A DNA stretch of 6,831 nucleotides from NCBI GenBank assembly GCA_030605305.1, contig JAUWIO010000039.1:1-6831 (forward strand), given 5' to 3'. Position 1 is the stretch's first letter, and the number at the start of each line of letters is the position of its first letter. The notes under the pieces were generated by a model. The model ran no database searches and was not told where the DNA came from. It saw only the letters and a list, made by a program, of their open reading frames with translations. The position numbers and the translations under genes are program-made. Source of the DNA: Actinomycetes bacterium (GTDB taxonomy: Bacteria > Actinomycetota > Aquicultoria > CAJVYJ01 > JAUVQD01). This document shows positions 1-6,487 of the stretch, piece by piece.

Positions 1-1
1 A

Positions 2-352
2 CCTATATCGCCGTGGCACCAGGAGGTCGGACAAGGGATGGGGGCCACCCTGCGCATTGCCGATAATAAAGAGGCCTACACATTAACCGATGAAGCCACC
101 TTCCGGGCCCAAGAATGGACACTCTCTTTGCGCGCCTTTGACCTGAAAGACCCACGGTTAATGAATAAATACAGCGTCATCGTCGTGGAGCCGCCACGCC
201 CCGAGCTCGGCAACCCTGAGGGCGCCGAAGTCTTCGGCCGCTGGCTGGCCAGCCAAGAGGGTCAAGACCACATAGCGGACTTCCGGGCGCCGGGCGATGA
301 CGACCCCCTCTTTATCCCGGAAAATACCGGGGACGATGATAGCGGTCGCTAG
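2..352 (+). CDS. tupA: Tungstate ABC transporter substrate-binding protein, C-terminal part
   Basis: This is the C-terminal ~116 residues of an extracytoplasmic oxyanion-binding protein; the N-terminus lies outside the window, so the signal peptide and the N-terminal ligand-binding motif cannot be examined. Reading in frame from base 2 gives a segment containing QGMGATLRIA, AYTLTDEATF, NKYSVIVVEP and WLASQEGQDHIADF, which follow the pattern of the C-terminal lobe of TupA-type binding proteins; the last part is the usual 'WL.S.EGQ..I..F' end. The family captures tungstate, sometimes with molybdate or vanadate, and delivers it to the TupB/TupC transporter. The permease and ATPase genes follow immediately, in the order known for tup operons, and the tupB start lies inside this gene's last 17 bases. 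The tail is acidic (GDDDSGR). Choosing tungstate over molybdate or vanadate is an inference from family resemblance. Confidence 0.85.
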   Translation, partial: PISPWHQEVGQGMGATLRIADNKEAYTLTDEATFRAQEWTLSLRAFDLKDPRLMNKYSVIVVEPPRPELGNPEGAEVFGRWLASQEGQDHIADFRAPGDDDPLFIPENTGDDDSGR

Positions 353-1022
353 ACTGATCGAGATGGTGACCTCTATCGACTCGGGCCTAAGCACGATCGT
401 CATGCTATCGCTCCAGGTCTCAGCGACCGCAATCTTCTTCGCCCTGGCCGTCGGCGTGCCCGCCGGGACATGGCTGGCCCTGGGCCGGTTTCGCGGGCGG
501 CGCCTACTGGTAGCCATGGCCAATGCCGGCATGGGACTGCCTCCGGTCGTCGTCGGCCTGACGGTCGCACTTCTGCTATGGCGATCCGGGCCTTTAGGCG
601 CCTGGGGTCTTCTTTACACTCCGGGGGCGATGATCATCGCCCAACTCATCATCGCCTTGCCGATAGTGATCGCGCTCACCATCTCCGCCATCCAGTCCCT
701 CGACCCGCGGATCGTGATGGAGACCAGGGCTCTCGGAGCATCATCCTTCCAATCCGTACTCGTTTTGTGGCGCGAAGCGCGCCTGGGGCTGCTGGCCGCG
801 GCGATGGCCGGTTTTGGCGGAGCCATATCGGAGGTCGGGGCGGTCCTGATGGTCGGCGGCAACATCCGCGGCCAGACTCGCGTGATGACGACGGCGATCG
901 TGATGGAGACCAGGATGGGCCAGTTCCAGCTGGCGATCGCCCTTAGCATATTACTCTTGACCCTTGTCTTTGTAGCCAACTTTGCCCTGACGTACTTCCA
1001 GCAACGGCAAGCTCATGAATAA
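336..1022 (+). CDS. tupB: Tungstate ABC transporter permease
   Basis: This is an integral membrane permease of 228 residues, the usual size for TupB, and moves the oxyanion across the inner membrane. About five hydrophobic helices are visible. Other marks are the stretch NAGMGLPPVVVGL (63-75), the EAA-type cytoplasmic loop beginning ETRALGAS (129-136), which docks on the ATPase, and EVGAVLMVGGNI (166-177), typical of the TupB branch of molybdate/tungstate/sulfate permeases. The reading frame is open upstream to an ATG at 297, but I chose the ATG at 336: it gives the family's N-terminal length, overlaps tupA by only 17 bases and has GGGGA just upstream, although that spacing is short. The ATG at 363 is a weaker alternative. 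The 3' end overlaps tupC by 8 bases, implying translational coupling. An exact 19-base direct repeat (710-728 and 896-914) lies within the gene, with both copies reading IVMETR. Confidence 0.88.
   Translation: MIAVARLIEMVTSIDSGLSTIVMLSLQVSATAIFFALAVGVPAGTWLALGRFRGRRLLVAMANAGMGLPPVVVGLTVALLLWRSGPLGAWGLLYTPGAMIIAQLIIALPIVIALTISAIQSLDPRIVMETRALGASSFQSVLVLWREARLGLLAAAMAGFGGAISEVGAVLMVGGNIRGQTRVMTTAIVMETRMGQFQLAIALSILLLTLVFVANFALTYFQQRQAHE
710..728 (+). repeat. Direct repeat copy 1 within tupB
   Basis: A 19-base segment centred on the codons for IVMETR is repeated exactly at 896-914. This copy forms the start of the EAA loop that contacts the ATPase. Confidence 0.8.
896..914 (+). repeat. Direct repeat copy 2 within tupB
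   Basis: Exact second copy of the 19 bases at 710-728, offset by 186 bases (62 codons) and in the same reading frame. It encodes IVMETR just before the last membrane helix. Recombination between the copies would remove 62 codons without shifting the frame. Confidence 0.8.
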
Positions 1023-1677
1023 ACTGCTGGAGCTGGAGTCAGTCAAGAAGAGCTATCGCACCGAACGTGTCGTCGATATCGATGAAATGCGCCTGGGCCC
1101 CGGCGAAGTGTTAGCGTTGACCGGACCAAACGGGGCGGGCAAGAGCACGCTTCTGAGGATCATGGGATTGCTTGAAAAACCTGATGCCGGCTTCACTCGC
1201 TTTAGAGTCCTTGGAGTGAGCCCCAGCCGGCGCACCCAAACTGAACTGCGAAGACGCATAACGGTCGTCTTTCAAGCCCCATATATGTTCCGACGGTCGG
1301 TGCGCGACAATATCGTCTTGCCGCTACGATGGCGCCGTCTCACGGGGAGCGATATCCAAGAGCGGATCGCTTCCATTGCCGAGCGGCTCGACAGTGATTA
1401 TCTCGATGAACCGGCACAAGCTCTCTCACGAGGGCAGATGCAACGCGTCGCTCTGGCCCGAGCGCTTATCGCCCGCCCGGAAATACTGCTGCTCGATGAA
1501 CCGCTCAGCGCCCTTGATTCCGGTATCAAAGCGAAACTCCTTCAGACACTCAAAGAAACGTTGACCAAAGAAGGCCGCTCCTCAGTCTACGTCACCCATG
1601 ATACGGCGGAAGTCGAAACGATCGCCGACCGACACCTAGCCATGTCGAACGGGAGCCTGGCCTCTACATCTGAGTAA
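1015..1677 (+). CDS. tupC: Tungstate ABC transporter ATP-binding protein
   Basis: This 220-residue ABC ATPase powers the TupAB importer from the cytoplasmic face of the membrane. All core elements are present in order: Walker A GPNGAGKST (37-45), Q-loop glutamine in VVFQAP (Q87), signature LSRGQ (137-141), Walker B ILLLDEP with catalytic Glu162, D-loop SALD (165-168) and switch histidine His195 in VTHD. The signature has arginine in place of the first glycine of LSGGQ, a variant tolerated in other importers. The protein ends soon after the nucleotide-binding fold, without the C-terminal MOP/TOBE regulatory domain that ModC has, as expected for a TupC-type ATPase. The ATG at 1015 overlaps the end of tupB by 8 bases; no strong ribosome binding site precedes it, so translation is probably coupled. 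I see no intrinsic terminator after the stop. Confidence 0.88.
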   Translation: MNKLLELESVKKSYRTERVVDIDEMRLGPGEVLALTGPNGAGKSTLLRIMGLLEKPDAGFTRFRVLGVSPSRRTQTELRRRITVVFQAPYMFRRSVRDNIVLPLRWRRLTGSDIQERIASIAERLDSDYLDEPAQALSRGQMQRVALARALIARPEILLLDEPLSALDSGIKAKLLQTLKETLTKEGRSSVYVTHDTAEVETIADRHLAMSNGSLASTSE

Positions 1678-1688
1678 GGGCGACTGCT

Positions 1689-1784
1689 GGCTACCCCGTC
1701 GACCGTCTTGAGATCGGGCAAGTCATACTCCTCGAATTCCACACCATTGGCGCGCAGGGCCGCGACCTGTTTATCCCCCAGCAT
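1689..1784 (-). pseudogene. Remnant of a glyoxalase/VOC-family gene
   Basis: Reading the minus strand from an ATG at 1784 gives about 32 residues containing VAALRANGVEFEEYDLPDLK and then TVDGVA. This closely follows a segment of small VOC-fold (glyoxalase/bleomycin-resistance-like) proteins, where it normally precedes a metal-ligand-bearing 'WFKDPEGN' strand. Here the resemblance stops after TVDGVA. The frame stays open to 1587, but only by running antisense through the end of tupC into residues unlike the family. A GGGAGGG ribosome binding site (1788-1794) stands a short 3 bases from the ATG. The fragment lacks most of the fold, so a functional VOC protein is unlikely. I read it as a deletion remnant; a short expressed ORF of 65 residues (1587-1784) is the alternative. 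Confidence 0.5.
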
Positions 1785-1987
1785 GATCCCTCCCTTGTTT
1801 GATCTACTATGGCTTATTGTTTACCCAATTGAGCGATAGATTCCCCGGCGACAACATAAAGGGCGATTGTAATTGGTCATGCTTTTATGCTCTTGTTAAG
1901 GAACACTTACCTGCGAAACACCTCCCGCAACAGTGTTGTCAGAATAACGCTGCCTAGCAAATTACTGCCAACCTGGGAGGGGTGCGA
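1785..1987. other. Non-coding leader before the chemoreceptor gene
   Basis: This AT-richer stretch of about 200 bases has no convincing gene and should hold the chemoreceptor promoter. A TTGTCA hexamer (1936-1941) resembles a -35 box, but nothing good follows at -10. TATTGTTT (1815-1822) followed after 9 bases by AGCGATAG loosely resembles a flagellar sigma-28 promoter, with spacing 2 bases short. CCAATT (1825-1830) and AATTGG (1871-1876) form a widely spaced inverted repeat, and AACACT (1902-1907) pairs with AGTGTT (1932-1937). CAACA-G-TGTTG around 1933 is a small operator-like palindrome. None is strong enough to name a regulator or transcription start. Confidence 0.4.
1975..1982 (+). promoter_or_regulatory. 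Ribosome binding site deciding the chemoreceptor start
   Basis: GGGAGGGG ends 5 bases before the ATG at 1988. An in-frame GTG at 1982 overlaps this site and is therefore unlikely to be the start. Confidence 0.75.
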
Positions 1988-4207
1988 ATGCCAACAGGCA
2001 AACCGGTTGCACTGACACAGACTACACTGTGGCAACGACAAAGTCTGTGGGTAAGAATGGGGATCTTCGCCTTGATCGTCGGCTTGATCCCTGTGAGCGT
2101 CATATCCCTGTTTGTCTACAACGCCGGCCAACAGGCCATAGACGCAAATGTGCGCCACGAAGCGCATGATCGTGTCGAACGGATAAAGGCCGATCTGGAA
2201 GGCTACTTTGACGAATCACGTATCTCACTTATCTCCATTGGCACGAGTCGTGTCTGGAAAAAATACTTTTCAGATCCTGAAAACAGAACTGAATGGATCC
2301 TTGAACAACAAACCATTGTCGCCGATATCGATAAAGCCGCTGGTCTGAAGATCAACGAGTTTTGCATGATCGGGACGGACGGTGCGGAGATAACTCGATT
2401 CGTCGAAGGCAATATCTCGAAAGATCTGTCGGCAGAAAAGACCGGAAACTCCTTCTTCGCGCCCAGCTTGGCTCTGAGAAAAAACACTGTTTATCAAAGC
2501 GCGCCATATATCTCGCCTGATACCAACGGTTGGGCGATGGCTACAACCAGTCCGATATTCGACGATAAGGGCCAATTGCTTGCCTTCATACACATGGAGC
2601 GAAGCGTCGACCAGGTGGCAAACACACTGAAAGCTAGCGCCCCAAAAAAAGGGGAGACGGCCTTTATCCTTGACGCCGACGGCCAGGTATTGTTTTCGTC
2701 GGCCACAGGCGTCGATCATAAAGCTAAGACCCTCAGTGCAGAAATACCTGAGGCCGCGGTCTCCACTCTGGCCTCACACGAGGGAGCACCCGATTCTGAC
2801 AGCGAGCTTGAGACTGAGGTCAGCTCATATTCGGACGGTACTTCTGATTTCTATGTCAGTTCGGAGGTCCTGGGGGTTCGAGAGAACAACGTCAATAACT
2901 GGCGGGTGGCCCTGTCGATACCCCAGAGTACGACAGGTGAATACCGACAAGCGTTTAGGTTTTTCCCCGCCGTCGTGGCCGGCATATTGATCTTTATCAC
3001 AGGAGCGGCCGTTCTCGTCAGCCTGACCATGTCTAAACCTCTTGACTCGCTCGTTCAGGCTGCCGGCAAGATCGCCAAAGGTGATCTCGATGCTGACGTC
3101 GATATCAAGGACGGAGGGGAATTCGGCGAACTCGCCACAGCCTTCAATGAGATGACCGGCAACCTCAAAATGATGATCGCAACGGAAACTGGAACAAAAG
3201 ATTACTTGGAAACAACAGTTGGGGAATTCACGGATTTTATAAAGATCGTTTCCGACGGGAACCTCTTCTCAAGGCTTGATCTTGAAGACAAAGAGGGTGA
3301 GCTGTCGGAACTCGGCACTGTCCTTAATGGCCTCGCCGAATCGATGGGCAGCATGGTCCACAACATGCAGACAGCTTCAGCCGATATCGTTTCGGCCTCC
3401 AGCGAGATCTTTGCGGCCACCTCTCAGCAGAATACTAGCGCCACTGAACAGGCGGCGTCGATGGCCGAGACTTCAACCACCGTCAATGAAGTGCGGCAGA
3501 CAGCCGAACAGACCAAGGACCGCGCTCGATCGACGGCGGAGTTGGCCAAGAAGTCGCTGGAGGTCGCCAATGAAGGTACGCTCGCCGTCGAGCAGACGAT
3601 CGACGGTATGGACCAGATCAACGAAAAGGTCGGTCTGATCGCCACCAGCATCATGGCCTTGGCCGAACAAACTCAGCAGATCGCGAATATCATCACCACG
3701 GTCAACGATATTGCCGAACAGTCAAACCTCCTCGCGCTAAACGCCTCGATCGAAGCGGCCCGGGCCGGAGAGCAAGGAAAGGGGTTCGCTGTCGTAGCGA
3801 CCGAAGTCAGGTCCTTGGCCGAGCAGTCTCAAGAGGCTACCGCTCAAGTCAGGGCGATCCTGGAAGAAGTCCAAAAAGCGACGAGTACGGTCGTGCTCGC
3901 GACTGAAGAGGGCACGAAAGGTGTCGAATTAGGAACAAGTCTCGCCAAACAAGCGGGAGAGACCATCAAGTCCATGGGCACGACCCTGGCGGAATCCGCC
4001 GACGCGGCGAACCAGATCCTGGCCTCGACCGAGCAACAGAGTGCCGGCATGGACCGGATCGGATCGGCAATACAAAACATCGACGATGCCACCACTCATA
4101 ATCTGACCTCAACGGAACAGGTCAAGCAAGCGGCAGAAAACCTTAGTCGGTTGGGGCGGAAGCTAAAAGATGTCGCGGCCGCTTTCAGGGTTGACGACCA
4201 GGACTAG
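1988..4207 (+). CDS. Methyl-accepting chemotaxis protein with Cache-type sensor and tandem HAMP
   Basis: This is a 739-residue transmembrane chemoreceptor that would pass ligand signals to CheA/CheW. A first membrane helix (about 24-44) is followed by a ~280-residue extracytoplasmic region with Cache-like features, including FFAPSLAL, an [12 protein letters not shown] strand-turn and [14 protein letters not shown]. The second helix is about 326-346. HAMP 1 (about 347-397) contains [10 protein letters not shown] and [13 protein letters not shown] second HAMP-like segment (about 405-455) follows with [11 protein letters not shown] and ELGTVLNGL. The remainder is alanine-, glutamine- and glutamate-rich coiled coil with the conserved hairpin tip [20 protein letters not shown] at 577-596. 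No CheR/CheB-tethering pentapeptide is seen at the end (FRVDDQD). The ligand is unknown; I do not see the amino-acid-binding Cache motif. No che genes are nearby, so this looks like a stand-alone receptor gene. A CCCC-A7-GGGG run occurs at 2640-2654. Confidence 0.95.
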   Translation: MPTGKPVALTQTTLWQRQSLWVRMGIFALIVGLIPVSVISLFVYNAGQQAIDANVRHEAHDRVERIKADLEGYFDESRISLISIGTSRVWKKYFSDPENRTEWILEQQTIVADIDKAAGLKINEFCMIGTDGAEITRFVEGNISKDLSAEKTGNSFFAPSLALRKNTVYQSAPYISPDTNGWAMATTSPIFDDKGQLLAFIHMERSVDQVANTLKASAPKKGETAFILDADGQVLFSSATGVDHKAKTLSAEIPEAAVSTLASHEGAPDSDSELETEVSSYSDGTSDFYVSSEVLGVRENNVNNWRVALSIPQSTTGEYRQAFRFFPAVVAGILIFITGAAVLVSLTMSKPLDSLVQAAGKIAKGDLDADVDIKDGGEFGELATAFNEMTGNLKMMIATETGTKDYLETTVGEFTDFIKIVSDGNLFSRLDLEDKEGELSELGTVLNGLAESMGSMVHNMQTASADIVSASSEIFAATSQQNTSATEQAASMAETSTTVNEVRQTAEQTKDRARSTAELAKKSLEVANEGTLAVEQTIDGMDQINEKVGLIATSIMALAEQTQQIANIITTVNDIAEQSNLLALNASIEAARAGEQGKGFAVVATEVRSLAEQSQEATAQVRAILEEVQKATSTVVLATEEGTKGVELGTSLAKQAGETIKSMGTTLAESADAANQILASTEQQSAGMDRIGSAIQNIDDATTHNLTSTEQVKQAAENLSRLGRKLKDVAAAFRVDDQD
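2640..2654 (+). other. CCCC-A7-GGGG hairpin with slippery heptamer
   Basis: Four C, seven A and four G form a perfect 4-bp GC stem around a homopolymer loop inside the chemoreceptor sensor domain. The A run sits in frame as A-AAA-AAA (end of Pro219, Lys220, Lys221), the layout of a -1 slippery heptamer. Slippage by -1 would reach a TGA at 2671-2673 and give a protein of about 228 residues with no signalling domain. The layout is visible in the bases; any functional effect is inference. Confidence 0.4.
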
Positions 4208-4220
4208 AACCTCACCTGAG

Positions 4221-4259
4221 CGGGGAATGCAATAAAACCAGACCTGACCCCGAATTTTT
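4221..4259. repeat. Possible Y1 (REP-type) transposase-associated motif; weak terminator-like hairpin
   Basis: The gap between the chemoreceptor and antiporter genes carries GGGGAATGC, then AGACCTGACCCCGAATTTTT. The core GACCTGACCCCGAAT resembles a motif I recall flanking Y1-family, REP-associated tyrosine transposase genes in many genomes; no transposase lies in the window. CGGGG (4221-4225) and CCCCG (4248-4252) are complementary across 22 bases and the second is followed by a run of five T, so the same stretch could act as a poor terminator for the chemoreceptor gene. ACCTGA also occurs twice (4214-4219 and 4242-4247). Confidence 0.35.
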
Positions 4260-4274
4260 GGTAGGATTCACTTC

Positions 4275-5366
4275 ATGTCGTTATTCGCGCCTATCCTAGT
4301 CTTGCTCGGCTTCGTCGCCCTGACGGTCGGAGCGGAATTCCTCGTCCGCGGCGCCTCACGCCTCGCGCTGGCTTTCGGGATAGCGCCGCTGGTTGTCGGG
4401 TTGACGGTCGTGGCTTTCGGCACCAGTGCCCCGGAAGCCGCGGTCAGTGTCTGGTCGGCGGCCTCCGGAGAAGGCGGCATCGCCGTCGGCAACGTCGTGG
4501 GCCGCAATATCTTCAACATCCTCTTTGTTTTAGGGCTGTCGGCGCTGGTGGCCCCGCTCGTCGTCTCGCAACAGCTAGTCCGCCTGGAAGTGCCTATCCT
4601 CATCGGCGTCTCGTTTCTTTTCTATGCGATGTCACTGGATGGCAAGATCGACCGCCTCGACGGAGCGATCCTGTTGGCGGGCGTCATTACCTATACTGGC
4701 TGGGCCATCCGACGCAGCCGCCGCGAGAAGAAAGCTGTGGCCGCAGAATATGAGGCCGAGTTCGGCGATACGGCACCAGAGGGACGAGCGAGTTCTATTC
4801 CGATCAATCTCGCCTGGGCTGTGGGGGGCACGCTCATGCTGGTTGCCGGCTCCCGGGCCTTAGTCACCGGTGCTGTAGATATAGCCGAATACTTCAACGT
4901 AAGCGATGTGATAATCGGCTTGACTATCGTCTCCGTCGGCACGTCGTTACCCGAAGTAGCTACGTCTGTCTTAGCCAGTATCAGGGGTGAACGCGATATC
5001 GCCGTTGGGAATGCCATCGGCAGCAACCTCTTCAACATACTGGCCGTCTTTGGATTGACAGGTCTGGTGGCGCCGGCCGGGGTCGCGGTAGCGCGCACCG
5101 TTTTGCGCTTCGACATGCCGGTGATGATCGCCGTCGTCGTGGCCATCCTCCCCATCTTTTTCACCGGCCGTATCCGCCGCTGGGAGGGCGGACTGATGTT
5201 CGCGTACTACTGGATCTACCTGGGCTTCTTGGTCTTAACGGTCGTCGAGCACCCCAGCCTTGAGACCATCGGCCAGATCCTGACCTTATTCGTCTTGCCA
5301 CTGACCATGATCGCTCTTCTCTTCACGGCCTGGCGATCCCGGCAGACTCCGGTCAATCCGCAATAG
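4275..5366 (+). CDS. Sodium/calcium antiporter of the CaCA family
   Basis: This 363-residue membrane protein has the two inverted alpha repeats of the cation/calcium exchanger family, which exchanges Ca2+ for Na+ or H+ across the membrane. Alpha-1 contains AFGTSAPE with Glu54 and, downstream, AVGNVVGRNIFNI (70-82). Alpha-2 contains VGTSLPE with Glu227 and AVGNAIGSNLFNI (243-255). A charged cytoplasmic loop (about 146-176, rich in R, K and E) separates the halves, and about ten hydrophobic segments are visible. In alpha-1 the usual serine of GNVVGSN is arginine (R77, codon CGC), whereas alpha-2 keeps Ser250. By family alignment, position 77 is an ion-coordinating serine in the archaeal exchanger NCX_Mj, so ion selectivity or activity may differ. 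The ATG at 4275 has AGGA 8 bases upstream. The last 14 bases overlap the convergent phosphatase gene. The transported ion cannot be fixed from sequence. Confidence 0.92.
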   Translation: MSLFAPILVLLGFVALTVGAEFLVRGASRLALAFGIAPLVVGLTVVAFGTSAPEAAVSVWSAASGEGGIAVGNVVGRNIFNILFVLGLSALVAPLVVSQQLVRLEVPILIGVSFLFYAMSLDGKIDRLDGAILLAGVITYTGWAIRRSRREKKAVAAEYEAEFGDTAPEGRASSIPINLAWAVGGTLMLVAGSRALVTGAVDIAEYFNVSDVIIGLTIVSVGTSLPEVATSVLASIRGERDIAVGNAIGSNLFNILAVFGLTGLVAPAGVAVARTVLRFDMPVMIAVVVAILPIFFTGRIRRWEGGLMFAYYWIYLGFLVLTVVEHPSLETIGQILTLFVLPLTMIALLFTAWRSRQTPVNPQ

Positions 5367-5940
5367 TCCTCGCTGCCAGCATCAGCGCGCCTAAGCCGAG
5401 GAGCAACCCGCCGAGTACATCGCTCGGCCAGTGGGCGCCGACATAAACGCGGCCAAACCCGATTAGCAAAACGACGATGGGGAGGCCGATTCGCGCCGCG
5501 CGCCGCCACCAGGTCCGCTCACCGCGGCCGGCCACGAGCCAGAGCCACCCGAAGAAGTAGGCGCTGACCGCCACATGAGAGCTGGGGAAGGCATAATTCA
5601 TCTCGGCAAACAGAGCGTCCTCCGGGCGCGGTTTTGCCACCAGCACCTTGAGGACCTCGACCGCCCAGGCCAAAGCCACCGTACTAAAGACGATCACCCA
5701 AGCCAGCCGCCTCTCGGTACGCCAACCCCAAACGACCACCCCCAGCAAGCCAATGCCGATGACATAAGGGGAGCCGAGAAAATTGACGGCAACCACCGCG
5801 GCCGTCACTGCCGGGGCGCGCTGCCCGGCCAAAAAGCTGGATATGGCGGAATCGCCCGGGAGCGGACCCGCCACGGCCACAACTACCGCTAACGTAAAGA
5901 AAAGCACCAGAAGAACAGCCCCGAGGACGGTCTTATTCAA
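5353..5940 (-). CDS. PAP2-family membrane phosphatase
   Basis: This 195-residue integral membrane protein belongs to the phosphatidic acid phosphatase type 2 superfamily, which removes phosphate from lipid phosphates or other phosphomonoesters and pyrophosphates. The three-part active site is visible: K98...R105-P106 in KVLVAKPRP, PSSH at 119-122 (serine where PSGH is usual) with catalytic His122, and GRVYVGAHWPSD with Arg164, His170 and Asp174 (Gly163 replaces the usual Ser). Several hydrophobic helices surround these, the first near residues 5-25. The start is TTG at 5940, supported by GGAGGT six bases upstream; no ATG is available nearby in frame. It begins 16 bases after the cobU stop, so it is probably cotranscribed with the cobalamin genes. 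The substrate is unknown: undecaprenyl pyrophosphate or phosphatidyl phosphates are common in the family, and a corrinoid role is speculative. Its 3' end overlaps the antiporter gene by 14 bases. Confidence 0.9.
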   Translation of the reverse strand: MNKTVLGAVLLVLFFTLAVVVAVAGPLPGDSAISSFLAGQRAPAVTAAVVAVNFLGSPYVIGIGLLGVVVWGWRTERRLAWVIVFSTVALAWAVEVLKVLVAKPRPEDALFAEMNYAFPSSHVAVSAYFFGWLWLVAGRGERTWWRRAARIGLPIVVLLIGFGRVYVGAHWPSDVLGGLLLGLGALMLAARTIAD

Positions 5941-5946
5941 CTCGAT

Positions 5947-5952
5947 ACCTCC
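5947..5952 (-). promoter_or_regulatory. Ribosome binding site supporting the TTG start of the PAP2 gene
   Basis: On the minus strand GGAGGT lies 6 bases before the TTG at 5940. An ATG that overlaps this site (5955) opens only a five-codon frame whose TGA overlaps the TTG, so it is not the gene start. Confidence 0.75.
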
Positions 5953-5956
5953 ATGA

Positions 5957-6487
5957 CTATTTGAGCCGCACCGGCACTCCGGACATCATCAGATAGACAC
6001 GATCAGCCGCCACCGCCACTTGCTGATTGATCGCTCCGATAAGGCGCGGGAACCCAGACCCAAGTTCGGAATCGGGCGTAATATCGAAACCGACTTCATT
6101 TGAGACGATAACGGCCTGGTATGAAGCTCGGGCGCAGGTCGCGATAACCGCCGCAATATCATCAGCGACCGCCTGCTCCGCCCAGCCGTCGATCTGGCAA
6201 TTAGCGACGTAGTTGGTAAGACAATCGAGCAGAACACCATCGACCTGCGGACCGAGCTCCGCAAGGCGCAAAACCAGATCTCGTTGCGCTTCGACGCTGC
6301 GCCAGTGCGGTGAACGCTCGCGGCGGTGCGCGGCTACCCGATCACGCATCTCATCATCGCTGCAATCGAGCGTGGCCAGAAAAACGGGCCGCCTCGCGCT
6401 GTCTAAGAGCTCGAGAGCTAAGCGCGATTTGCCCGAGCGGGCACCCCCGGTCACCAAGGTCAAAGGCGGTTGCTGTTTAGGGCTCAT
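5957..6487 (-). CDS. cobU: Adenosylcobinamide kinase / adenosylcobinamide-phosphate guanylyltransferase
   Basis: This 176-residue cytoplasmic enzyme phosphorylates adenosylcobinamide and then attaches GMP to make adenosyl-GDP-cobinamide, in the nucleotide-loop assembly of B12 synthesis and salvage. Visible marks are the P-loop GGARSGKS (14-21), the strand VFLATLDCSDDEM, the histidine His54 in VAAHRRER (the family's GMP-accepting histidine region), VLLDCLTNYVAN, SNEVGFDITP and the C-terminal ADRVYLMMSGVPVRLK. Length matches the family. I chose the ATG at 6487, which overlaps the upstream ATPase stop as TGATG and implies coupled translation; a TTG one codon earlier is possible. Two conserved regions differ from the common form: EVGxGIVP is EVGFDITP, and LxRxFRD is LGSGFPR. 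The kinase P-loop is intact, so an active enzyme is expected, but these changes lie in the nucleotide/corrinoid-binding half of the family pattern. Confidence 0.93.
   Translation of the reverse strand: MSPKQQPPLTLVTGGARSGKSRLALELLDSARRPVFLATLDCSDDEMRDRVAAHRRERSPHWRSVEAQRDLVLRLAELGPQVDGVLLDCLTNYVANCQIDGWAEQAVADDIAAVIATCARASYQAVIVSNEVGFDITPDSELGSGFPRLIGAINQQVAVAADRVYLMMSGVPVRLK

Noticed and set aside
297..335. ATG at 297 as the start of tupB
   Set aside because: It would add 13 residues not typical of the family and extend the overlap with tupA to 56 bases; ATG 336 fits better.
470..979. Long overlapping open frames on both strands inside tupB
   Set aside because: These are shadows of a GC-rich coding gene: no family features and inconsistent with the clear TupB protein in the main frame.
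1783..1839. Plus-strand 18-codon ORF starting at an ATG in the gap after tupC
   Set aside because: It has no ribosome binding site and no recognisable sequence, and it ends in non-coding DNA; its ATG merely overlaps the minus-strand VOC start.
1815..1839. Sigma-28-like (flagellar) promoter TATTGTTT-N9-AGCGATAG
   Set aside because: The boxes are imperfect and the spacing is two bases short of consensus; kept only as a remark in the leader entry.
1867..1891. TTGTAA ... TATGCT as a promoter for the chemoreceptor gene
   Set aside because: The spacer is only 13 bases, too short for a sigma-70-type promoter.
2270..2719. 149-residue minus-strand open frame inside the chemoreceptor gene
   Set aside because: The plus frame is clearly a Cache sensor region; the antisense frame has no recognisable domain or ribosome binding site.
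5353..5366. Bidirectional terminator between the antiporter and PAP2 genes
   Set aside because: The two coding regions overlap tail to tail here and no stable stem with a T run is visible.
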